6,916 nt of DNA from a bacterium (GTDB taxonomy: Bacteria; Zixibacteria; MSB-5A5; GN15; FEB-12), in assembly GCA_030619425.1 (NCBI GenBank), contig JAUXBJ010000092.1:1-6916 (forward strand), read 5' to 3'. Shown one piece after another: positions 1 through 5,319 of the stretch (position 1 is the first letter of the stretch; every line of letters begins with the position of its first letter). The notes under the pieces are model-generated. The model saw only the letters and a program-made list of their open reading frames with translations. It had not been told where the DNA came from and did no database searches. Both the position numbers and the translations under genes were made by a program.

Positions 1-1
1 A

Positions 2-730
2 CAGGGCCCTGATGATACCACTAGTACACATCACATACAATTCCGCTTGTCGCAAAACGCGGAGCCGCCGTATTCGATGATGGTCCCGGTGCGGTATCTT
101 CAGAAGGGGGAGACGGTACCGGTTGTCGGCGGTGTCCGGCAAGTACAGGCTTCTCAAGTGCACGCCGTAAACTGGTACCATATGCGGACCACCGGCTTGG
201 AAATCGACCCAGACTTCCACCTCTTCCGTCGCCTGCATCCCGAAGAGGTCGAGCCTATCGTCTCAGCCATCCTTGGCGCTGACGAACACCGATTTGTGTG
301 CGACAAGGACAACGCCATGGCGGCAGAGCTGTTCACCGCTTTTGCCTCAAGTTTCACTGAGGACTCAATGGCAGTCGATAACTATGATCTGCTGCAACAG
401 CCTGATCGCAGCTTCGTGCCGATCATGCTGAACCCATCTGAATTGCCGGCGTACGTGGTTGACCGGGTGACGATTAGTGATGACTCGGTAAGCGTGCAGG
501 AAACCAGCTACCCACGCAGCGGTCATACGTTCGTCCTCACGGGCGAGAAACATGACGGTTTTGGCAAGTTCATGGTGATTATCACAGATGACTATGAGTC
601 CCTGCCACGTCTGGGACAGTTGGTGCCGCACTATGGCAAGTACTCCTATCTGGTCTTTATGGGTTCGCGCAATATCGGGAAAGGACAGTGGGAGGTTTCA
701 TCCTCGCCGCTGAAGGTGACACTGCCTTAA
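2..730 (+). CDS. C-terminal part of a probable M1-type metallopeptidase-like protein (5' end outside window)
   Basis: The reading frame is open from the left edge to TAA at 728-730, giving 242 codons. A TTG at 47 is a possible start but has no Shine-Dalgarno sequence before it, and the codons upstream (ending THHIQFRL) read as protein, so I treat the gene as truncated by the window. No catalytic HExxH motif lies in this part. What can be seen is a beta-rich segment with VPVRYL, then DPDFHLFRRLHPEE (about 206-247), then a C-terminal segment with GKYSYLVF (635-658) and KGQW (680-691). From memory, DPDFxxFRRL and GKYSYLVF...KGQW resemble the non-catalytic C-terminal region of some bacterial M1 aminopeptidase-like proteins, probably exported. 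That assignment is recall, not a search. The gene converges on otsA, and the two stops overlap in TTAA at 727-730. It could also be an unrelated secreted beta-domain protein. Confidence 0.55.
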   Translation, partial: QGPDDTTSTHHIQFRLSQNAEPPYSMMVPVRYLQKGETVPVVGGVRQVQASQVHAVNWYHMRTTGLEIDPDFHLFRRLHPEEVEPIVSAILGADEHRFVCDKDNAMAAELFTAFASSFTEDSMAVDNYDLLQQPDRSFVPIMLNPSELPAYVVDRVTISDDSVSVQETSYPRSGHTFVLTGEKHDGFGKFMVIITDDYESLPRLGQLVPHYGKYSYLVFMGSRNIGKGQWEVSSSPLKVTLP

Positions 731-2193
731 GTGGCTTTCGAGGTCTCGGCCGGTACCGCTGCCGGCGTCGGTTGTTCGGCGTCAGGACTGAGAAAACCCT
801 CGACCCACTTGTTTACGTCGTTGCGCTTCACTTCCTGTCTGAGCAACCGCATCCGTCGCTGCCGTTCCTGGGGGGTCGTGACAAAAGCGGCATAGATGGC
901 GTCGGCCATACCCTCCAGATCGTAAGGGTTGACCATAATGGCCGCTTTCGACAACTGGGTGGCGGCCCCGGCGAATTCCGACAGAACAAGGACACCGTTG
1001 TCGTCTATCGAACAGGCGCAATACTCTTTGGCCACCAGGTTCATGCCGTCACGCAACGGCGTGATGAGCGCGATCTCGCAGGCGCGATAGTGTCCCAGCA
1101 GTTGAACCCGGTCGAGCTGACGGTACATGTAGTGGATAGGCACCCAGCCGTGCTGGGAAAAGCGCGCGTTGATGCGCCCCACCAGTTCATCGAGTTCTTG
1201 CTTGAGATTCTGGTAATCGGGCACCTTGACCCGGCTGGGGATCACGATCTGCACCAGTGATATATGCCCCCGCAAATCGGGGTATTTCTCCAGCGTTCTC
1301 TCAAAGGCCAGAAGGCGCTCCGGTATTCCTTTCGTGTAATCCAAACGGTCGATTCCCAGAATGAGAGAGCGACCCGGCAGGTTCTTGTGGATGAACCAGG
1401 CCGCTTCCTTCACTTCGGGTGATCTCGCCTGCGTGTCGAACTCATCGAAATCGATGCTGACCGGGTATTGTCCCAGCCTGATACTGCGGCTGTCGTACTC
1501 TATCCCTAATTGCCGTGAGACGATCCTGGCCGATGACTCCGGCATGAGGTTCCTAATGCACTGCACGAAATTGCGACGGTCCAGCGCCGTCTGGAAGCCG
1601 ATATGATCGTAAGCCAGCACCGCCTCGAGCAAATCCTGCTTCCAGGGGAGACGGCGAAACAGATCGTACGAGGGAAAGGGGATATGTAGAAAAAAATGCA
1701 GGCGATGATGCAAGCCCAGATCACGCAGGAAATGCCCCACCAGCAGCAACTGGTAATCATGTATCCAGATCAGGCTCTCCGGTTGAACTGAACTCGCCAC
1801 GACCTCGGCGAACTTGCGGTTGACCTCGACATAGCTTACCCAGTTGGCGGCCTCAAAACGACAGTGGCCCAGCAGATCATGGAACAGCGGCCAGATCGTT
1901 TCGTTTGAAAAACCGCGGTAGTATTTCTCAACGTCCGAGTCGGTGAGCGGAACCGCTCGCAGGTCGAAACCAGCCTCCTGGCGGTACTCGTCAAGCAAGG
2001 CCGCGGCCGGACTGTCGGGGGGGCTGCCGGGCCAGCCGATCCACAAGCCGTGCTCGCGACGCATTAACGGCGCCAGCGCCGTCACCAATCCGCCAGCCGC
2101 CGGTTCAACCCGCCAGTCGTTCTTTTCGTCCCTTGAAATCACCACCGGCAGCCGATTGGAGACAATTACAAGGGGCTTTTTCAATTCACTCAT
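727..2193 (-). CDS. otsA: Alpha,alpha-trehalose-phosphate synthase (NDP-forming), GT20
   Basis: This cytoplasmic retaining glycosyltransferase joins glucose from UDP-glucose (or another NDP-glucose) to glucose-6-phosphate to make trehalose-6-phosphate. The 488-residue length fits stand-alone OtsA, with no fused phosphatase domain. GT20 landmarks are in order: SNRLP (12-16, Arg14), the GG loop (34-35), WIGWPG (51-56), YYRGFSN (91-97), HDYQL (145-149), IPFPS (171-175), [10 protein letters not shown] (280-289, with Arg283 and Lys288 in the places of the E. coli donor-phosphate ligands Arg262 and Lys267), and [11 protein letters not shown] (381-391, Asp382 and Glu390 matching Asp361 and Glu369). 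The last 18 residues are Pro/Ala/Glu/Thr-rich and probably disordered. The ATG at 2193 is supported by AGGGA five bases upstream. It lies 194 bases after otsB, so it may have its own promoter. The related glucosylglycerol-phosphate synthases share this fold, but the otsB and treT neighbours favour trehalose. Confidence 0.96.
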   Translation of the reverse strand: MSELKKPLVIVSNRLPVVISRDEKNDWRVEPAAGGLVTALAPLMRREHGLWIGWPGSPPDSPAAALLDEYRQEAGFDLRAVPLTDSDVEKYYRGFSNETIWPLFHDLLGHCRFEAANWVSYVEVNRKFAEVVASSVQPESLIWIHDYQLLLVGHFLRDLGLHHRLHFFLHIPFPSYDLFRRLPWKQDLLEAVLAYDHIGFQTALDRRNFVQCIRNLMPESSARIVSRQLGIEYDSRSIRLGQYPVSIDFDEFDTQARSPEVKEAAWFIHKNLPGRSLILGIDRLDYTKGIPERLLAFERTLEKYPDLRGHISLVQIVIPSRVKVPDYQNLKQELDELVGRINARFSQHGWVPIHYMYRQLDRVQLLGHYRACEIALITPLRDGMNLVAKEYCACSIDDNGVLVLSEFAGAATQLSKAAIMVNPYDLEGMADAIYAAFVTTPQERQRRMRLLRQEVKRNDVNKWVEGFLSPDAEQPTPAAVPAETSKAT

Positions 2194-2387
2194 ACACGTC
2201 CCTAACCATCATCCCCTCACTGGTCACAGAATCGCACACCATGATGGCGGTGAAGCAGACAACATTTATTAAATAAATTACACAAATTACCGGCAGTGCG
2301 CAACCTTAAAGTCGCGTCGAAGGGGCGCACGTGGACCGCTATGCTCTATGATGTCCGGCGAGCAGGGAGCTGTGACCGGCGCTCAAT
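2194..2387 (-). promoter_or_regulatory. otsB-otsA intergenic region with AT-rich putative promoter
   Basis: This 194-base gap interrupts an otherwise tightly packed operon, and I see no gene in it. It holds an AT-rich patch (about 2262-2289) in GC-rich surroundings, including a perfect 7-base inverted repeat around one base (ATTTATT-A-AATAAAT, 2264-2278). On the minus strand TTGCGC (2298-2303), a 17-base spacer and TAATTT (2275-2280) could form a weak sigma-70 promoter about 75-80 bases before otsA. The match is poor at the -10 box, so an alternative sigma factor or an activator is possible. Closer to otsA, CCATCAT and ATGATGG (2241-2247 and 2206-2212) could pair in the leader just ahead of the ribosome binding site. 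I see no convincing intrinsic terminator for otsB. Confidence 0.4.
2199..2203 (-). promoter_or_regulatory. Ribosome binding site of otsA
   Basis: On the minus strand AGGGA sits five bases before the ATG at 2193. This is good Shine-Dalgarno placement and fixes the otsA start. Confidence 0.65.
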
Positions 2388-3176
2388 CTACTTACAAGAT
2401 TCCAGCCAGCGATGCAGAAAGGACACCAGATCTTCAGGAGGTATCAGCCACAGGTCAGCCTTGGTGGGACGTAGCTCGGTTCTGACCAGGATCGAAAGAC
2501 CTCGACCGGCCAGGGTCTCAAAAGCATCCTCGTCAGTCGTATCGTCACCCAGATAGGCTACCACTGCTTGATCGTCCGATTCGGCGAGAACCGTGCGAAC
2601 CACGTCACCCTTGGTGATGCCCGGCAGTCGCAACTCCAGGCCGCCGTCGAACTCACGGAGTTCCAGCCCCGAGCGGTCGCTCCATCGGCTGCTCTGTGTC
2701 CGGACGGACTGTCTTATCCGTTCGGCGGCCTCGCGTTCCAGACCGCGCCAATGAAAAGCGATCCCGGCCGGTTTCAGTTCGGTCTGTCGCTGTAGACCCT
2801 GATCGCCCGCCCATCGATACGCCTCTCCGAGTACGGCGCGGGTTGCCTCTGGAACCGTCGGTGAACGATACGTTCCATCGATGCTCAGTCGTTCGGCGCC
2901 GTGTGATCCGAAGATCTCCGGCGTCCGTTTCAGACCCAACAGTGCAGCGACCGCCGTGGTTGCCCGGCCGCTGACAATGGCCAGCCGGCTGCGTCGGCAT
3001 TGGACGATTTCATCCAGCAAGGGAGGAATCCGGGGGTATGGTGCGGCTTGCTCCCGCTCAGCGCGAAACGGCGCCAACGTGCCGTCGTAGTCCAGAAGCA
3101 GAACCCTCTGCGAAGCTTTGCGCAGCCGGTCGAAGAACGCGTCCAGATCGAGTGTCGAATTGAGCAGTTTCATCAC
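2388..3176 (-). CDS. otsB: Trehalose-6-phosphate phosphatase (HAD superfamily)
   Basis: The enzyme hydrolyses trehalose-6-phosphate to trehalose and phosphate in the cytoplasm, completing the OtsA route. All HAD motifs are visible: motif I DYDGT (29-33, nucleophile Asp29 and acid/base Asp31), motif II SGR (69-71), the family signature GSHGAE (90-95), the motif III lysine in GITKGD (Lys189), and motif IV GDDTTDED (210-217), which binds Mg2+. The 262-residue length is typical for OtsB. The start is GTG immediately followed by ATG (3171-3176). Either could be used, since neither has a clear Shine-Dalgarno sequence. The upstream treT stop (TGA, 3184-3186) is only 7-10 bases away, so translation is probably coupled to treT. 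The stop is TAG at 2388-2390. Nothing looks truncated or damaged. Confidence 0.95.
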   Translation of the reverse strand: MMKLLNSTLDLDAFFDRLRKASQRVLLLDYDGTLAPFRAEREQAAPYPRIPPLLDEIVQCRRSRLAIVSGRATTAVAALLGLKRTPEIFGSHGAERLSIDGTYRSPTVPEATRAVLGEAYRWAGDQGLQRQTELKPAGIAFHWRGLEREAAERIRQSVRTQSSRWSDRSGLELREFDGGLELRLPGITKGDVVRTVLAESDDQAVVAYLGDDTTDEDAFETLAGRGLSILVRTELRPTKADLWLIPPEDLVSFLHRWLESCK

Positions 3177-3183
3177 GCCGGAG

Positions 3184-4425
3184 TCATCCGGCCAGCAGGT
3201 GGCTCTCCAAGCCGTGCCGCAGGCCCAACATCAATGTCAGGTACTCACGCAAGTGGCGGGTCAGGAGGAAGTTAACGGTCACGAATTCGCGGGCAGTGCG
3301 CCCCATGCGGCTGGCTTTCCCGGGCTGTCTGAGGAGTTCCCTCAGGCGCAGCGCCGCCCCTTCCGGGGTATCGACTAAGAAGCCGGTGTGGTGATTGTGT
3401 ACTTGCAATCTGATGCCGCCCACGTTGCCGCCGATGACCGGTTTGCTTTTCCACATCGCTTCGGTGACCGTCAGGCCGAAGCCCTCCTGCAGCGACTTCT
3501 GTATCACAACAGTCGAGGCGCGCTGCAGAGCGTTGATGGTTCTATGGGCATCGGGTGGCAGATCCAGGATGAAAATATCCTCCCGACCACGGGCGGTCTC
3601 CTGGACTTCATTGAGCACTGCCTGGCCCTCGGGGTCGTCGGCGGCGCCGCCGCCGGCTAAGACCAACTGAGCATCCAGCGAGCCACTGAGGATATCGAAA
3701 GCGCGAATCACTCCCAGCGGGTCTTTGAACCGATCAAAACGCGAAATCTGAGTGAGCAGCGGTAGCCGCCGATCAATGCCGAAACGGTCAAGCGTGGTGT
3801 CGATGTATCCCTGGGGTAGCTCACAGTTCTTGTCCGACAACGGATCGATCGACGGCGCGATGATCAACTGGGGATGATCCAGCCGACGGGCGAAATGAGG
3901 CATCGAGTAGATCGAGGCGTCATAGAGCGAGACCAGGTCTTTCAGGTACCTCCAGATGCGGTGATTGGGACGGCTGACGTCGATGTGACAGCGCCATACC
4001 CACCGTCCCTTCCGTTCCGGGCAGCATTTAATGAGGAAGGCCGGCTGCGGGTCGTGGATGATCACGAAGTCAGCCTCCGAGAGCTTGGGGCGCAGCCGCT
4101 CGGCGTTGGCGCTGACCGTGTCTTCATATACTTTAATCATGCGGTCGGTCAAAGCCGCCGGACTACCCTGCAAACCGTTATGAAAACTCTTGGTGGTGTG
4201 GAAGTACTCGGCGTGACCGTCGATCACTTCCCAGGATGTGTCAAGTCCCAGGTCATTCATCAACGGGACCAGCCAGCTCAGGATTTCCGCCACTCCGCCG
4301 CCCTCCCGAGTGGAATTGACGTGAACGACCCGCGCTCCGGCCAGTTGGTGGGCCAGCTTCCGCAACTGAGCTATTACTACCTGCCCGACCACGTCCTCGT
4401 ATGAATCGAGTGACATGCTAACCAT
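3184..4425 (-). CDS. treT: Trehalose synthase, glycosyltransferring type (TreT), GT4
   Basis: TreT reversibly transfers glucose from an NDP-glucose to free glucose to give trehalose and NDP; in some organisms it runs mainly toward trehalose breakdown. The 413-residue GT-B protein carries the TreT-type landmarks: VNSTREGGGVAEIL (36-49), HDPQP (124-128), RCHIDVS (145-151), SIDPLSDKN (192-200), SRFDRFKDP (228-236, Arg229 and Lys234 likely at the donor phosphates), and EGFGLTVTEAMW (314-325, with Glu314 and Glu322 as the GT4 EX7E pair) followed by IGGNVGG (331-337). The start at 4425 is preferred because GGAG lies seven bases upstream; a second in-frame ATG at 4416 is too far from it. That start overlaps the upstream gene's stop by 8 bases, implying translational coupling. 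otsB follows after 7-10 bases. Donor specificity (UDP, ADP or GDP) cannot be read from the sequence. Confidence 0.92.
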   Translation of the reverse strand: MVSMSLDSYEDVVGQVVIAQLRKLAHQLAGARVVHVNSTREGGGVAEILSWLVPLMNDLGLDTSWEVIDGHAEYFHTTKSFHNGLQGSPAALTDRMIKVYEDTVSANAERLRPKLSEADFVIIHDPQPAFLIKCCPERKGRWVWRCHIDVSRPNHRIWRYLKDLVSLYDASIYSMPHFARRLDHPQLIIAPSIDPLSDKNCELPQGYIDTTLDRFGIDRRLPLLTQISRFDRFKDPLGVIRAFDILSGSLDAQLVLAGGGAADDPEGQAVLNEVQETARGREDIFILDLPPDAHRTINALQRASTVVIQKSLQEGFGLTVTEAMWKSKPVIGGNVGGIRLQVHNHHTGFLVDTPEGAALRLRELLRQPGKASRMGRTAREFVTVNFLLTRHLREYLTLMLGLRHGLESHLLAG

Positions 4426-5077
4426 GCGCAGTCTCCATGAATGGTTGACAGACAGCTTCCAGCAGAGCGTCTTTGAGTTCCCGAAGGGTCAGGTAGTAGA
4501 AGTCGATGCCGTGAAGCGCATCCAGAAGCGGTTCCGTGCCGGCCCCGAATCCGGCCAGCCAGTTGGAGAAATCGTCGAGACGCGTTTCAGTGCGCCGGCG
4601 AGCTTCGACAAAATGGTAGTAGACGGAACTGGTGCTGAACTGCGGTAAACGGGTCACCAAATCATCCGGGGTGCGCAGTTGAATGCCGACGTCGAACACC
4701 ACCGTGACGGCCCGCATGAACCGGAAATCCTCACCGGCCGGCGCGAACTGATGGTGACCGACTTCCGACAGGCGATCATCAACCACCTCCAGCACCACTT
4801 CCCGCAATTGTTCCAGATTGTCAAACTCGTAAGGGTTGATTACGCCGAGGCGCTCGGCCAGTATCCGGTCGCGCACGTGCTTGGCTGCCCAGACGGCGAA
4901 GTCGTTGCTGAATTCAGGATCATCGAAAGTAGGCCGCAACTGCGTCTCGCAGAAGTGGTGAAACAGACATTCCAGGGGACAGCGGGCTACCCCTTCCCGC
5001 AATTCGCGGAGGCTGACGGCGGCCTGGACGCCCCCCATGCGGGTAATCAGCGTGCAGTCTTTAACCTCGAACGGCAT
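4418..5077 (-). CDS. DUF5752-like protein of unknown function, first gene of the trehalose operon
   Basis: I recognise this as DUF5752-like from memory; its biochemical role is unknown to me. From the preferred start it is 219 residues, soluble, with no signal peptide or membrane segment. It contains two similar halves. Residues 8-100 include LFHHFCE (38-44), NDFAVW (58-63), INPYEF (80-85) and LREVVLEVV (91-99). Residues 122-209 include VYYHFVE (152-158), DDFSNW (168-173), IDFYYL (191-196) and LKDALLEAV (201-209). The recurring His-Phe-x-Glu and Asp-Phe-x-x-Trp are the most striking residues. Three in-frame ATGs compete: 5182, 5104 and 5077. I choose 5077 (MPFEVKDC) because AAAAGG lies five bases upstream, the Arg-rich segment before it looks non-conserved, and the upstream TATAAT would leave almost no leader for 5182. 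The TAG stop overlaps the treT start by 8 bases, which suggests matched production and a role tied to TreT. Confidence 0.8.
   Translation of the reverse strand: MPFEVKDCTLITRMGGVQAAVSLRELREGVARCPLECLFHHFCETQLRPTFDDPEFSNDFAVWAAKHVRDRILAERLGVINPYEFDNLEQLREVVLEVVDDRLSEVGHHQFAPAGEDFRFMRAVTVVFDVGIQLRTPDDLVTRLPQFSTSSVYYHFVEARRRTETRLDDFSNWLAGFGAGTEPLLDALHGIDFYYLTLRELKDALLEAVCQPFMETAHG
4433..4436 (-). promoter_or_regulatory. Ribosome binding site of treT, inside the upstream gene
   Basis: GGAG on the minus strand lies seven bases before the ATG at 4425 and within the last codons of the DUF5752-like gene. It selects this ATG over the one at 4416. Confidence 0.6.
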
Positions 5078-5082
5078 ATTGA

Positions 5083-5088
5083 CCTTTT
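5083..5088 (-). promoter_or_regulatory. Ribosome binding site supporting the 5077 start of the DUF5752-like gene
   Basis: AAAAGG on the minus strand is five bases before the ATG at 5077. The alternative start at 5182 also has a good site (AGAGGGG at 5190-5196, seven bases upstream), but this abuts the predicted -10 box and would lie at or before the transcript's 5' end. Confidence 0.5.
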
Positions 5089-5196
5089 CGGTTTTCCAGA
5101 CCATTCCTTTACATTCCTCATCTCTCTGTTGGTCTCTTCGGCGCCGGACAGGCAAATCTCGCAACTGGCCGATGTCGCCCATCCGCGTTCCCCTCT

Positions 5197-5224
5197 ATTA
5201 TACGCATAACCGAGGACAACACAA
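5197..5224 (-). promoter_or_regulatory. Sigma-70-like promoter of the trehalose operon
   Basis: On the minus strand a perfect TATAAT (5197-5202) is preceded, across a 16-base spacer, by TTGTGT (5219-5224). Transcription would begin near 5190, giving a leader of about 113 bases to the ATG at 5077. This is the best promoter match in the window and faces the DUF5752-like gene, treT and otsB. It is a pattern match only. Confidence 0.6.
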
Positions 5225-5319
5225 GGCCCGAAAGTGAGCGGCAGGGTGGCAGTCGGCTCGCTACCCGGCTATGGTGACCATCGGCTTGACTGTTCGCAAA
5301 GGAAATCCTACCTTGCGGT

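Larger units (their letters stand above)
5078..5319. promoter_or_regulatory. Divergent control region between trehalose operon and SGNH hydrolase gene
   Basis: The 242 bases between the two divergent genes hold the minus-strand promoter and leader, and on the plus strand a weak promoter candidate: TTGACT (5286-5291), a 17-base spacer and TACCTT (5309-5314). If that were used, transcription would begin almost at the ATG at 5320, giving a nearly leaderless message. Five bases before TTGACT is a short inverted repeat (ATGGT-G-ACCAT, 5271-5281) that could be an operator. An 8-base palindrome CGGCGCCG lies in the minus-strand leader (about 5139-5146). I see no gene here beyond the possible N-terminal extension of the DUF5752-like protein. 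Confidence 0.45.

Noticed and set aside
47..49. TTG as the true start of the left-edge gene
   Set aside because: There is no Shine-Dalgarno sequence, and the open frame continues upstream to the window edge with protein-like residues.
688..1260. 190-codon plus-strand open frame opposite otsA
   Set aside because: It lies antisense to well-conserved GT20 motifs, and its translation resembles no family I recognise. It is a shadow of otsA codon usage.
3874..4404. 176-codon plus-strand open frame opposite treT
   Set aside because: It is antisense to conserved TreT motifs with no leader or recognisable domain.
4414..4416. Second ATG of treT as its start, which would abolish the overlap
   Set aside because: GGAG is seven bases from the ATG at 4425 but 16 from this one.
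4679..5209. 176-codon plus-strand open frame opposite the DUF5752-like gene
   Set aside because: The minus-strand frame shows family-like motifs, an internal repeat and operon linkage. The plus-strand frame shows none and would run through the predicted promoter.
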